This document shows, one piece after another, positions 7,361 through 16,463 of a stretch of DNA of 64,000 nt. Below the pieces are notes generated by a model that made no database searches, was not told where the DNA came from, and saw only the letters and a program-made list of their open reading frames with translations. Made by a program: the position numbers and the translations under genes. Origin of the DNA: JANXSF01 sp043755435 (GTDB lineage: Bacteria > Acidobacteriota > Terriglobia > Bryobacterales > Bryobacteraceae); assembly GCA_043755435.1 (NCBI GenBank), contig JAYUSZ010000282.1, positions 1 through 64,000 on the forward strand, given 5' to 3'. The first letter of the stretch is position 1; each line of letters starts with the position of its first letter.

Positions 7361-9283
7361 ATGAATTCAAACGTCAGAACGGCGATTATTTGGGTTGTGA
7401 TCATGTGTATGGCGGTCATTTTATGGACAGTCATCCCACGTGGTAAAGGAAAGCCGACACAAGCGCTAACCTTTACTGAGTTCGTGAAAGAAGTGGAAGC
7501 GGGCAAGGTGAAGAGTGTCAAAGTGAACGGCTCGGAAGTATCGGGCAACTTTGCAGACGATCCTACGGCCACGCTGAAGACCACTCTTCCGACAAACTAC
7601 CCCGACATTTACAAGACCCTTCGCGAGAAGAACGTCAATGTGGAAATCGCTGAGACTTCCAGTGGCAACTTAGTTTCCATTCTGATCAATATTGTCCCGT
7701 TTGTGTTGCTGTTCGCATTCTGGATTTTCATGATGCGCCAGATGCAGAGCGGCGGGAACAAGGCGTTGAGCTTCGGCAAGAGTCGAGCCCGCCTGCATTC
7801 GTCCCAGCAGAAGAAAGTGACTTTCAAAGATGTGGCAGGTGTGGATGAAGCCAAGGAAGAATTGCAGGAAATCATTGAATTCCTGCGGGAACCCCAGAAG
7901 TTTCAAAAGTTGGGTGGGCGTATTCCAAAGGGAGTCCTCTTAGTAGGTTCTCCTGGAACTGGTAAGACGCTGCTGGCTCGTGCAATTGCCGGCGAAGCCA
8001 ACGTTCCGTTTTTCTCTATCTCCGGTTCGGACTTCGTGGAAATGTTTGTTGGCGTAGGTGCCAGCCGCGTTCGCGATCTGTTTGAACAGGGTAAGAAGAA
8101 TGCGCCTTGCATTATCTTCATCGATGAAATTGACGCAGTGGGCCGCCATCGTGGCGCAGGGCTGGGCGGCGGTCACGATGAACGGGAACAAACCTTGAAC
8201 CAGTTGCTGGTCGAAATGGATGGGTTTGAATCGAATGAAGGCGTGATCCTGGTTGCAGCAACCAATCGACCTGACGTTCTTGATCCCGCATTGTTACGCC
8301 CTGGCCGGTTCGATCGCCGTGTGGTCGTCAGCCGTCCGGATGTGAAGGGTCGCGAACAGATCCTGAAGGTTCATACTAAGAAGACTCCGCTTTCCGATGA
8401 CGTGGAACTTTCGGTAATCGCTCGTGGCTGCCCTGGATTCTCTGGAGCGGACTTAGCGAACCTGGTAAATGAAGCAGCTTTGATTGCGGCCCGGCAGAAT
8501 CGTAAAGTTGTGGCGCAGTTCGATTTTGAATTGGCTAAAGATAAGGTGATGATGGGCGTGGAACGCCGGTCCATGGTTCTTAGCGATGCCGAGAAAAAGA
8601 ATACGGCTTACCATGAAGCTGGTCATGCTGTAGTCGCCGTGCTGATTCCTGAAGCGGATCCGCTGCATAAGGTCACAATCATTCCTCGCGGAATGGCATT
8701 GGGACTGACCATGCAACTGCCGATTGACGATAAGCATTCCTACGACACTGGTTACCTTGAGGCTCAGATCACCATTTTGATGGCTGGCCGCATTGCCGAA
8801 GAATTGTTTATGCACCACATTACAACCGGTGCCGGCAACGATATTGAACGTGCTACGGATCTGGCTCGCAAGATGGTTTGCGAATGGGGCATGAGCGATT
8901 TGGGACCAATGAGTTTTGGGAAGAAGGAAGAGCAAATTTTTCTTGGCCGGGAAATCAGCCAACACCGAGACTATAGCGAAGCCACAGCTATCAAGATTGA
9001 TGAACAGGTTCGCCGTATGGTGGATAAAGGCTATACCCGTGCGAAGGTAATCATCTCTGAGCATTCCGAAGCGCTGATTAGAGTGGCTGAAGCATTGTTG
9101 GAACGCGAAGTGCTGGACGGTTCTGAGGTGATTCAGTTGATCAACGGGGAAACGTTGGCAGCGGCAAAATATACTTCCAGCAACAAGAGTGGAGAAGCAA
9201 AGCCTCAGGCACTGAAGCCTGAATCCAAGCCAAGTAGTGGGCTACGAGTGCCACCCTTGATGGATGGACCTCAGCCCGCGTGA
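7361..9283 (+). CDS. ftsH: ATP-dependent zinc metalloprotease FtsH
   Basis: A 640-residue inner-membrane AAA+ protease that degrades misfolded membrane proteins and regulatory substrates. There are two membrane helices (about residues 7-24 and 104-126) around a short periplasmic domain. Walker A GSPGTGKT is at 196-203, Walker B IIFIDEID at 251-258, the second region of homology is TNRPDVLDPALLRPGRFDR, and the zinc site HEAGH is at 418-422. Length is normal. The stop overlaps the GTG of the next gene (GTGA). Confidence 0.97.
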   Translation: MNSNVRTAIIWVVIMCMAVILWTVIPRGKGKPTQALTFTEFVKEVEAGKVKSVKVNGSEVSGNFADDPTATLKTTLPTNYPDIYKTLREKNVNVEIAETSSGNLVSILINIVPFVLLFAFWIFMMRQMQSGGNKALSFGKSRARLHSSQQKKVTFKDVAGVDEAKEELQEIIEFLREPQKFQKLGGRIPKGVLLVGSPGTGKTLLARAIAGEANVPFFSISGSDFVEMFVGVGASRVRDLFEQGKKNAPCIIFIDEIDAVGRHRGAGLGGGHDEREQTLNQLLVEMDGFESNEGVILVAATNRPDVLDPALLRPGRFDRRVVVSRPDVKGREQILKVHTKKTPLSDDVELSVIARGCPGFSGADLANLVNEAALIAARQNRKVVAQFDFELAKDKVMMGVERRSMVLSDAEKKNTAYHEAGHAVVAVLIPEADPLHKVTIIPRGMALGLTMQLPIDDKHSYDTGYLEAQITILMAGRIAEELFMHHITTGAGNDIERATDLARKMVCEWGMSDLGPMSFGKKEEQIFLGREISQHRDYSEATAIKIDEQVRRMVDKGYTRAKVIISEHSEALIRVAEALLEREVLDGSEVIQLINGETLAAAKYTSSNKSGEAKPQALKPESKPSSGLRVPPLMDGPQPA

Positions 9284-9918
9284 TTGTTCCAGAATTTCCT
9301 GTTTATATATTTGATGTCGACGGCACGCTGACCAACAGCGCCGTCGACATTTGTCCTTCTGTGGCACAAGTTCTGGAAAAATACGGACTGCCACCTCAGA
9401 GCCATGAACTACTGCAATCCTACATTGGGCTTCACCTGGAGGCTCTGTTTCGTGACTTGGATCCTGGCATTACAAAAGAACGAAGCGATGCCATGATTGC
9501 TGATTACCGGACTATCTATCATGCCCGGGAACACAGTGCGACTCGCCTGTATGAAGGGGTATCGGAAATGCTGTCAGGGCTGCCGGGGCGCAAGTCGACG
9601 GCTACCACCAAAGGCACTCCAGCGACAAAAGTGATCCTGCAAAAGTTTGGCGTGATTCACCACTTTGAACATGTGCAAGGTACGGATGGTTTTCCCGCGA
9701 AACCTGAGCCTGATGTGATTCTGAAGACGATTGAACTATTTGGAGTTCGTCCGGCGGATTGCCTTTTCATTGGTGATTCAGCCGCTGATATGGAAGCGGG
9801 AAAACGCGCAGGAGTGAAGGTATGCGGAGTCAGCTATGGCTACGGCAACCATGCTCATATGCGGAGCCTGCAGCCTGACTATTGGATCGACACCCCTACT
9901 TCTTTGCTACCGCGCTAA
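9280..9918 (+). CDS. HAD-IA phosphatase, phosphoglycolate phosphatase-like
   Basis: A 212-residue HAD hydrolase: motif I FDVDGTLTNSAVD (residues 11-23), a cap domain of about 70 residues (IGLHLEALF, ITKERSDAMIADYRTIYH), a STATTKGTPATKVILQKFG motif II/III stretch, and motif IV CLFIGDSAADMEAGKRAG. The PPGK/TDGF pattern resembles phosphoglycolate phosphatases, but substrate cannot be read from the sequence. Translation starts at GTG 9280, overlapping the ftsH stop by four bases. The end overlaps the convergent TlpA-like gene by 12 bases. Confidence 0.8.
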   Translation: MIVPEFPVYIFDVDGTLTNSAVDICPSVAQVLEKYGLPPQSHELLQSYIGLHLEALFRDLDPGITKERSDAMIADYRTIYHAREHSATRLYEGVSEMLSGLPGRKSTATTKGTPATKVILQKFGVIHHFEHVQGTDGFPAKPEPDVILKTIELFGVRPADCLFIGDSAADMEAGKRAGVKVCGVSYGYGNHAHMRSLQPDYWIDTPTSLLPR

Positions 9919-10794
9919 CAGCTTTTCAATTTGGCGTTCCAACTCCGATTCAGACAGCCGACCGGGGTGATATAGCCTGACAATGCCCTTACGGTCGATG
10001 AGTGCGAAGGTGGGGGTGGTGCTAACTCCGTAGCGAACCATGACAGGCTCACTGATGACCACGGGGACATCGGCTAGACCTTTGTAGAGTTCCTGCCAGA
10101 TTTTGGCAATTTCCGCATTTTCTTCCTCGGCTGTGGCGTTGTCGCTTTTCTTTTCGGTGGAACCATACAGGCGTGTTGGGGCGATTACGGCTAAACCGCG
10201 GTCTTTGTATTTGGCAGTGACGCGAGCCAGTGATGCCGCTTGCGATTTGCAGTCGCCGCACCAGTGCGCCCACAAGAAGACCAGGACCGGCTTGCCCTTC
10301 AACTTCTCCAAACCTTCAATTTCTGGAGCGGGCTGGCCTTCTAATGTTAGTAGGTTGATATTCTTTTGGATGCGGATTTTAAGGAGCGTCAGGGCATTCC
10401 AGCGGTCTAGCTCAGACTTAAGTTCTGTGATGGCCTGCTTCTTCTTACCGCTGATGGCAAGCACTCGGGATCGGACTTCGATGGATGCACCCAATGCGGT
10501 TCGGAGCATGGTGCTGCTCTCCAGCTTTTCCTTTTTCAGAAGAGTTTCGACGATAGCCCTGGTTTGAGTCGCGTATTGTTCAGCGGACTTGTAGTCTTTG
10601 AATGACAGGGCCCCTCGGGCAAGCCAGCTTAGGGCTTCTGCGTATTCAGCATTTTCTCCATTTGCCTTGCGAAAGTCTTCGGCATAGGCAGCGGCGCCTG
10701 CAAGGTCACCGGCAGTGATCTTGCCGCGCACATCCTGCAGGACGGGTGCTGCGATGAGAGTCAGCGTCACAAAAGGGAGAATGAAGGTTTTCAT
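9907..10794 (-). CDS. TlpA-like thioredoxin-fold protein with N-terminal helical domain
   Basis: A 295-residue exported protein. It has an N-terminal signal sequence (MKTFILPFVTLTLIAAPVL), a helical, TPR-like region at about 25-140 rich in Ala (GDLAGAAAYAEDF, FKDYKSAEQYATQTR), and a thioredoxin/AhpC-TSA domain with the redox motif CGDC at 179-182 and cis-Pro in VSTTPTFALIDRKG. It resembles TlpA/ResA reductases acting outside the cytoplasmic membrane. The CGDC dithiol differs from the usual CxPC. It starts 7 bases after hisA ends and may be co-transcribed with the his operon. Confidence 0.78.
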   Translation of the reverse strand: MKTFILPFVTLTLIAAPVLQDVRGKITAGDLAGAAAYAEDFRKANGENAEYAEALSWLARGALSFKDYKSAEQYATQTRAIVETLLKKEKLESSTMLRTALGASIEVRSRVLAISGKKKQAITELKSELDRWNALTLLKIRIQKNINLLTLEGQPAPEIEGLEKLKGKPVLVFLWAHWCGDCKSQAASLARVTAKYKDRGLAVIAPTRLYGSTEKKSDNATAEEENAEIAKIWQELYKGLADVPVVISEPVMVRYGVSTTPTFALIDRKGIVRLYHPGRLSESELERQIEKLLAR

Positions 10795-10801
10795 GATGGT
10801 T

Positions 10802-11497
10802 CTATTTCATACTAGCCAGTTCAGTTAGGGAGAGGCTTCCGGTGTAAATCGCCATGCCTAAGGCGGCGTGGATATTCATGGCGAGCAGGGCGCGGACATC
10901 GTCCAATGTGGTGATGCCACCCGCTGCTGTGATTTCATGTTTAGTCGCCGCTCTTAGCCGAGCGAACCAATTGAGATCAGTGCCTTGCATCATGCCTTCC
11001 TTGTCGACATAAGTGCAAAGGAAGCCACCGCAATATTGTTCCAGTTCGCTGATGACATCTTCAGCAGTGAGCGTTGTTGCCTCCTGCCATCCTTTCACTA
11101 CGATTCGGCCATCTTTGGAATCGAGGGCCAGAAGAATTTTATCAGGCCCTACTTCGGTGCAGATGGATTTAAGTAAGGCGTGATTGATTCCGCTTTTGGT
11201 GAACGCGCTGGTGCCAACGATCACGCGGCTTGCACCTTGGTCCAGAAGCTTACGAGCACGTTCAGGAGTTCGCACTCCACCGCCAACTCGTGTGGTTGCA
11301 TGGGCTGCAAGTGTTTCCACAATGCTGTCGTTTGCACCGCGCCCAAGTGCGGCGTCGAGGTCGATCACTTGGATCACGGGGAAGGCAGAAAACTTTTCAA
11401 GCATCACCAGTGGTGCTTCGCCTTCCAGAGCCTTTTCCCTGCCCTGAACAAGCTGTACAACTTTGCCATCCATCAAATCGATACAGGGAATAATCAA
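10802..11497 (-). CDS. hisA: ProFAR isomerase (HisA)
   Basis: A 231-residue (beta-alpha)8 isomerase of histidine synthesis that converts ProFAR to PRFAR. The N-terminus IIPCIDLMDGKVVQLVQG holds the catalytic Asp, and phosphate-binding turns are seen in RVGGGVRTPERA and ITAAGGITTLDDV. The start is TTG at 11497, overlapping the hisF stop (TTGA). It is the last his gene of the operon. Confidence 0.93.
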   Translation of the reverse strand: MIIPCIDLMDGKVVQLVQGREKALEGEAPLVMLEKFSAFPVIQVIDLDAALGRGANDSIVETLAAHATTRVGGGVRTPERARKLLDQGASRVIVGTSAFTKSGINHALLKSICTEVGPDKILLALDSKDGRIVVKGWQEATTLTAEDVISELEQYCGGFLCTYVDKEGMMQGTDLNWFARLRAATKHEITAAGGITTLDDVRALLAMNIHAALGMAIYTGSLSLTELASMK

Positions 11498-12258
11498 ACT
11501 GTTTTCCTCACTACTATTCCGTATTTATCCAGAAACTCTTTTAAGTCATTCACAGTGTAGGTTCCGTAATGGAAGATGCTGGCGGCAAGAGCGGCATCGG
11601 CCTGGCCTTCCGTTAACACTTCCAGAAAATGTTCGGGAGTACCGCCACCTCCGGATGCGATTACGGGAATGCGAGTAGCGCGAGACACTGCTGCGGTTAG
11701 TTGGCAATCGAAGCCTTGCTTCACTCCGTCGGCATCCATCGATGTCAGCAGAATTTCGCCGGCACCCATTTGCTGCCCGCGGGCGGCCCATTCCACGGCA
11801 TCGATCCCTTCATCTACGCGGCCGCCTTTGGTGAAAACGTTCCAACCACCGTCGGGCCGCTTTCGAGCATCAATCGCTAGAACTACCGCTTGGGACCCGA
11901 ACTCGGCGCTTAATTCTGTGATCAATTCGGGCCGGCGGACGGCAGAGGTATTCACGCTGACTTTGTCGGCACCTGCCATCAGAATTTTGCGCGCATCAAC
12001 AATACTCCGAATTCCGCCGCCAACGGTGAGGGGGATAAATACTTTGCGCGCAGTGCGGGCTACAACATCCACCATGGTGTTGCGTTCGTCGCTGGAAGCG
12101 GTGATATCAAGGAATACTAACTCGTCGGCAGACTGTTCGTTATAGCGTGTGGCCAATTCAACTGGGTCGCCTGCATCACGGAGATTGACGAAGTTGATAC
12201 CCTTTACAACGCGGCCGCCGGTGACGTCAAGGCAAGGGATAATGCGTTTTACAAGCAT
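11494..12258 (-). CDS. hisF: Imidazole glycerol phosphate synthase cyclase subunit
   Basis: A 254-residue (beta-alpha)8 cyclase that uses ammonia from HisH to form IGP and AICAR. MLVKRIIPCLDVTGGRVVKG carries the catalytic Asp11, and a second Asp lies in VVLAIDARKRPDGGWNVFTKGG. Phosphate sites are in LTVGGGIRS and VIASGGGGTPEHF. The ATG at 12258 is chosen because it matches the family start (MLxKRIIPCLD); an upstream in-frame TTG at 12294 would overlap hisH. Confidence 0.94.
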   Translation of the reverse strand: MLVKRIIPCLDVTGGRVVKGINFVNLRDAGDPVELATRYNEQSADELVFLDITASSDERNTMVDVVARTARKVFIPLTVGGGIRSIVDARKILMAGADKVSVNTSAVRRPELITELSAEFGSQAVVLAIDARKRPDGGWNVFTKGGRVDEGIDAVEWAARGQQMGAGEILLTSMDADGVKQGFDCQLTAAVSRATRIPVIASGGGGTPEHFLEVLTEGQADAALAASIFHYGTYTVNDLKEFLDKYGIVVRKTV

Positions 12259-12280
12259 GGAATCGAAGGTCCAGGAGTGA

Positions 12281-12874
12281 TCAGAGTTCGACAAAGTTTT
12301 TCACAATTTTCAGGCCAAGAGGCCCGGATTTTTCGGGATGAAATTGCACGCCAAAGACATTGTGCGATTCCAAAGCGGCGGTAAATGGTTCCGCATATTG
12401 GCAGGTAGCGGCGGCTTGTGGAACGACTGGGGCAAAATAACTGTGGGCAAAATAAAGATACGGACGCTCACCCATGCCTCGGAATAGTTGAGAGTTGGGC
12501 TTAGGCTCCACTTCATTCCAACCCATGTGGGGCACGCGGGCATCTTCGGAAAATCGTTTAATCATTCCAGGAAACAATCCCAGACCCTTCACGCCAGGGG
12601 CTTCTTCGCTTTCTTCAAAAAGAGCTTGTAGGCCGAGGCATATTCCTAGAAACGGAATGCCGGCTTCAATGCGGTTTAGGAGAGTTTGACGAACGCGCAT
12701 GGCATCGAGCGAACGTAACATCTGACCAAAATGACCAACACCGGGCAAAATGATTTTGGAGGCTTTGTTGAGGCCCTCAGCATCGTCCACCAATGTGTAT
12801 GTTGCGCCGATTTCCGCCAACGTGTTTTGAACGCTGCGAAGATTTCCGGCACCGTAGTCAAACACGGCGATCAT
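12281..12874 (-). CDS. hisH: Imidazole glycerol phosphate synthase glutaminase subunit
   Basis: A 197-residue class I glutamine amidotransferase feeding ammonia to HisF. The nucleophile Cys79 is in FLGICLGLQALFEESEE, and the His/Glu pair is in GVQFHPEKSG (His179, Glu181). The N-terminus IAVFDYGAGNLRSV and ILPGVGHFGQ are typical. The start overlaps the hisB stop by four bases, consistent with translational coupling. Confidence 0.95.
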   Translation of the reverse strand: MIAVFDYGAGNLRSVQNTLAEIGATYTLVDDAEGLNKASKIILPGVGHFGQMLRSLDAMRVRQTLLNRIEAGIPFLGICLGLQALFEESEEAPGVKGLGLFPGMIKRFSEDARVPHMGWNEVEPKPNSQLFRGMGERPYLYFAHSYFAPVVPQAAATCQYAEPFTAALESHNVFGVQFHPEKSGPLGLKIVKNFVEL

Positions 12875-13464
12875 AACAAACCTTTGGTAGAAGGTAACTG
12901 GTCTTTCAAGCGCGCGTCAGTGGAGCAGGCGAATTTCATGGCTCGGGCGAAGCATTTGAAGATGCCTTCAATCTTGTGATGGTTGGAACGGCCATAAAGG
13001 ATTTTGGCGTGGAGATTGCCGCCAACATGCACGGTAAATCCGTCAAAGAAATCGTGCAAGAGCTCTGTTTGCAGGCCTCCCACGTGAACCACCTTTACCT
13101 TATGGTCGTATACCAAGGCGGGGCGGCCGCCGAGATCGACGGCTACTACAGCTAGAGTTTCATCCATTGGAAGGACGAAATAGCCAGCGCGATTAATGCC
13201 CTTGCGATCACCTAACGCCTTGGAGAACAGTTGTCCCAGCACAATGCCCACATCTTCCACGGTGTGATGCTGATCTACATCCAGATCGCCGGTGGCTTGC
13301 AATTTCATGTCGAAGCCACCGTGCTTGGTGAAGAGTTCCAGCATGTGATCCAGAAAGCGGATGCCAGTGTCGATTTCGTACTTGCCCTTGCCTTCGATTT
13401 TCAGTGAGCCGCGAATTTGCGTTTCTTTGGTGATGCGCTCCACCGAGGAAGTTCTTACTGGCAT
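12871..13464 (-). CDS. hisB: Imidazoleglycerol-phosphate dehydratase (monofunctional HisB)
   Basis: A 197-residue IGP dehydratase. The family signatures GIRFLDHMLELFTKHGGFD, DQHHTVEDVGIVLGQ and SNHHKIEGIFKCFARAM supply the manganese-binding His and Glu residues. It lacks the N-terminal HAD phosphatase of enterobacterial HisB, so histidinol-phosphate dephosphorylation must be done by another protein. A HAD gene overlapping the hisB start by 10 bases is the obvious candidate. Confidence 0.94.
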   Translation of the reverse strand: MPVRTSSVERITKETQIRGSLKIEGKGKYEIDTGIRFLDHMLELFTKHGGFDMKLQATGDLDVDQHHTVEDVGIVLGQLFSKALGDRKGINRAGYFVLPMDETLAVVAVDLGGRPALVYDHKVKVVHVGGLQTELLHDFFDGFTVHVGGNLHAKILYGRSNHHKIEGIFKCFARAMKFACSTDARLKDQLPSTKGLL

Positions 13465-14144
13465 AGAAAAGTCTCCAGTTGATTAATATCGTCAAGGACG
13501 GCGATGGCACCTTCGTCCCACAGAAGCTTAGTGGTTGTTTCGGCCTGCAAACTGCCTGGATGATTGATGCCGATGAAGGGCATTCCAGCAGCAGAGGCCG
13601 AACGAGCATCATCCACAGTGTCGCCAATATAAAAATATTCAACGCCGGGAATTTGAGCTTGGATTAATTCCAGACCTTCGGGACCGGGCTTACCTATTTT
13701 TACTTCGTCGGCACCAATCAAGGGTTGAAACTTCAGCCTGGGGGCAAAGCGGTCGAGGGTAATTTGGGCTTCCTCTTTGGTCCGGCCGGTGAAAATGGAA
13801 AAATGGAATTTCTTGTTTAGCCGTTCAAGGGAGCCTGGATTGGCGATCCATCGTTCGCGCCACATCAGGCCTTCTTCGGGAGTTGGGCCATAGAACACTT
13901 TTTGGAAGTGGTCCACTACCGTTTGATATTCGACGGCAGTTCCGAGGTCGGCGGCCATTTTTTGTGAGAGCAACCAATCGTTATTCCATCCGCCTTGATT
14001 CTTGTAGTCCTGAATCAAATTCCTGGTGATTTGTTTTCCTGTGAAATGTTCCACGGTGGCGCAAATGGCGGCGCGGTAAGATTCGTGCACGTCAACAAGC
14101 ACACCATCCATGTCGAAAATAATCAGGTCTTTGGTGGCTACCAT
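13455..14144 (-). CDS. HAD-IA phosphatase inside the his operon, candidate histidinol-phosphatase
   Basis: A 229-residue HAD hydrolase: motif I DLIIFDMDGVLVDVHESYR (Asp11, Asp13), motif II FSIFTGRTKEEAQ, Lys motif KIGKPGPEGL and motif IV YFYIGDTVDDARSA. It lies between hisC and hisB, overlapping both (7 and 10 bases), so it is co-translated with histidine enzymes. The operon encodes no PHP-type HisK/HisJ and no bifunctional HisB. HAD-type histidinol-phosphatases are known in other prokaryotes. The substrate is therefore inferred from context, not from residues. ATG 14144 is preferred because upstream codons have no HAD similarity. Confidence 0.7.
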   Translation of the reverse strand: MVATKDLIIFDMDGVLVDVHESYRAAICATVEHFTGKQITRNLIQDYKNQGGWNNDWLLSQKMAADLGTAVEYQTVVDHFQKVFYGPTPEEGLMWRERWIANPGSLERLNKKFHFSIFTGRTKEEAQITLDRFAPRLKFQPLIGADEVKIGKPGPEGLELIQAQIPGVEYFYIGDTVDDARSASAAGMPFIGINHPGSLQAETTTKLLWDEGAIAVLDDINQLETFLCQ

Positions 14145-15196
14145 ATGGCTGAGAGTTCCTCCAGAAAACGGCGGATCTGGTCCCTGGTTCCGACTGTGAC
14201 GCGGACACACCCAGGCAGTTCGTAACTGCGATCGCGAACTAAAATGCCTCGACTTCGGAGGGTATCTCGAATGGGTATGGCCCGGTCTCCGGCATGAAGC
14301 AAAACAAAGTTTGCCTGACTTTGAAAATAGGGAATTTTCAATTTTTCCAAGCCAACGTAAAGTAATTCGCGTGCGGCAAGCACTTCGGTAACATAGCGGC
14401 GGATATAGCCTTGATCGCGCACAGCAGCGCGGGCGGCGAGGGCAGCGAGAGAATTGACGCTGTAAGGCGACTGTGCCTTGTGCGTCCACTTTATATTCGA
14501 TGCGTTAGAAAATAGACAGCCAAAACGCATGCCCGCCATTCCGTAGACTTTAGAGAATGTCCGGCTTACGAAGAGGTTGGGGTATTCAGCCATTAAGGGG
14601 AGGGCTGTGATGCCGCAGAATTCGTAGTAGGCTTCATCTATCAAGACGGCGGCATTGGGAGCTTTTTTGAGGATGCGTTCAATACCGTCGAGGTTGGTAC
14701 CAGTACCAGTGGGGTTATTCGGATTGGCGATGAGAATTGCGCGGGTGGATGGAGTGATTGCCCCCAATAATTCCTGAAGTGGGAATTCCAGCTTGGCTAC
14801 GCGGTAATCAATTTCGCGAACAACGGCACCGGCCACTTCGGAATAGAATTTGTACATTGCATAGGTGGGCCGTAATGTAAGGACTTCATCATCGTCGTCA
14901 ACATAGGTGTTCACCAGAACTTGAATGGCTTCGTCGGTACCGTTGGTGAACAGCATTTCTTCGTCTGCGACCTGGAAGAATTGGGCGAGTTCTTTTCTTG
15001 CTTGGGTGTACTCGGGATAAACGGCGAGATCATTTTCGACCAAATTTTCGGCTATGAATTGAGTGACTCGCGGAGAACAGCCGATGGTATTCTCGTTGAA
15101 ATCCAAGCGCAGCTTGTCTGCACGGTCGCCGGTGGGCGGCGAATATGGGGCCATGCGTTCCACCGCTGGGCGCGGCCTTAGTTCTTCTTTCGGCAC
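14138..15196 (-). CDS. hisC: Histidinol-phosphate aminotransferase
   Basis: A 352-residue fold-type I PLP enzyme. The family features are DFNENTIGCSPRV near the N-terminus, NGTDEAIQVL, IANPNNPTGTGTNLDGI, VLIDEAYYEF, and the PLP-binding lysine in RTFSKVYGMAGMRFG (Lys216). The C-terminal Arg motif lies in GCVRVTVGTRDQ. It makes histidinol phosphate from imidazole-acetol phosphate. It sits 3 bases downstream of hisD. Confidence 0.93.
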   Translation of the reverse strand: MPKEELRPRPAVERMAPYSPPTGDRADKLRLDFNENTIGCSPRVTQFIAENLVENDLAVYPEYTQARKELAQFFQVADEEMLFTNGTDEAIQVLVNTYVDDDDEVLTLRPTYAMYKFYSEVAGAVVREIDYRVAKLEFPLQELLGAITPSTRAILIANPNNPTGTGTNLDGIERILKKAPNAAVLIDEAYYEFCGITALPLMAEYPNLFVSRTFSKVYGMAGMRFGCLFSNASNIKWTHKAQSPYSVNSLAALAARAAVRDQGYIRRYVTEVLAARELLYVGLEKLKIPYFQSQANFVLLHAGDRAIPIRDTLRSRGILVRDRSYELPGCVRVTVGTRDQIRRFLEELSAIW

Positions 15197-15199
15197 CGT

Positions 15200-16459
15200 T
15201 CAGCTTCTCCTTTTTTGATGATTAAATCTGGCTTCAGCACTGCGGGCATGGGCTTCCAAGCCCTCGGCACGGGCGAGGGTTGTAATGGCCGGGAGCAATT
15301 TTTCCAATGCCTTGTTCGATAGTTGTTGCGTGGAGATGACTTTTACATAGTCGGCAGAAGACAAACCACCGCGAAGACGAGCAGCACCGGAGGTGGGCAA
15401 AACGTGATTGGGTCCGGATGAATAATCTCCAGCGGCTTCGGGACTGTTGGGGCCAATGAAAATGCTGCCGGCATGACGGATGGCCGGAACCAGACTGGCG
15501 TCAGGAATGCTTAAGTGTTCAGGCGCAAATTGATTGGAAATTTCCACGGCATGCTGTAACGACTTCACTAAGATAATGGCGCTGTTGTTATCAATGGCGA
15601 TGCGCGCAGTTTCAGCAGTTGACAGCGTGGCCAGCTGAATTTCAATTTCACTCGCTACTGCGATGGCCAACGCTTTCGAGGTTGTCAGGAGGACGGCAGA
15701 GGCATCTGTATCATGCTCGGCTTGAGCCAACATATCAGCGGCGATCCAAGAAGGGTTTCCTTCGGATGCGATGATGAGGATCTCAGTAGGGCCTGCAATG
15801 AAATCGATGCCTACTTCACCGGCAAGCAATTTTTTAGCGGCGGCTACATAGATGTTGCCTGGTCCGACAATTCGATCGGCTTGTGGAACGGTTTCGGTGC
15901 CATAAGCGAACGCGGCGATGGCTTGGGCTCCTCCCATTTGAAAAACATTCTTAACGCCGAGGAGGGAGGCGGTGCCGAAGATTTCAGTTACAGGCCTTGG
16001 AGAGGCCACGCAAACGTTGGGGACTCCGGCAACCTGGGCTGGAATCACCGTCATCAACAAAGTGGAAGGAAGCGGATAACGGCCAGAGGGAATGTAAGCA
16101 GCAACCGTATCAAGAGGGCGGACTACTTGTCCCAACCTCAAGCCAGGGGCCACCAACTTCGATTTTGCCTGGGGCAGTTGCAACTCAGCAAACGCGCGAA
16201 TATTAACCGAGGAAATTTTTACTGCCTCGCGAAATTGCTTCGATAGTTTCTTTTCCGCGGCTTTCAATTCAGCAAGAGGGACGACAACGGTCCTGCGGTC
16301 AAGCTTGTCGAATTTGCGGGCATATTCCAACAGAGCCTTGTCGCCGCGTGTACGCACGGCTTGAAGAATGGGACGGACAATTTCCTCGGCCTCTTCAAAG
16401 CGCGCCGCCTTACGGGAGAGGATTGCTGATACTTGCTTGCTGTCTACGATTCTGATCAT
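15200..16459 (-). CDS. hisD: Histidinol dehydrogenase
   Basis: A 419-residue zinc enzyme for the last two oxidations to histidine. It shows IVGPGNIYVAAAKKLLAGEVGIDFIAGPTEILI (written here as the family block at about 200-232), the AEHDTDASAVLLT zinc/catalytic segment, and the C-terminal GPNHVLPTSGAAR. Length is normal. The start is ATG at 16459, four bases after the hisG stop. Confidence 0.95.
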   Translation of the reverse strand: MIRIVDSKQVSAILSRKAARFEEAEEIVRPILQAVRTRGDKALLEYARKFDKLDRRTVVVPLAELKAAEKKLSKQFREAVKISSVNIRAFAELQLPQAKSKLVAPGLRLGQVVRPLDTVAAYIPSGRYPLPSTLLMTVIPAQVAGVPNVCVASPRPVTEIFGTASLLGVKNVFQMGGAQAIAAFAYGTETVPQADRIVGPGNIYVAAAKKLLAGEVGIDFIAGPTEILIIASEGNPSWIAADMLAQAEHDTDASAVLLTTSKALAIAVASEIEIQLATLSTAETARIAIDNNSAIILVKSLQHAVEISNQFAPEHLSIPDASLVPAIRHAGSIFIGPNSPEAAGDYSSGPNHVLPTSGAARLRGGLSSADYVKVISTQQLSNKALEKLLPAITTLARAEGLEAHARSAEARFNHQKRRS

Positions 16460-16463
16460 ATGC

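Noticed and set aside
12259..12294. Upstream TTG start for hisF
   Set aside because: It adds twelve residues without similarity and overlaps hisH, whereas ATG 12258 gives the conserved family start.
14145..14489. Long N-terminal extension of the HAD gene in the his operon
   Set aside because: It lies inside hisC on the same strand in another frame and encodes Arg/Ser/Cys-rich sequence without a domain.
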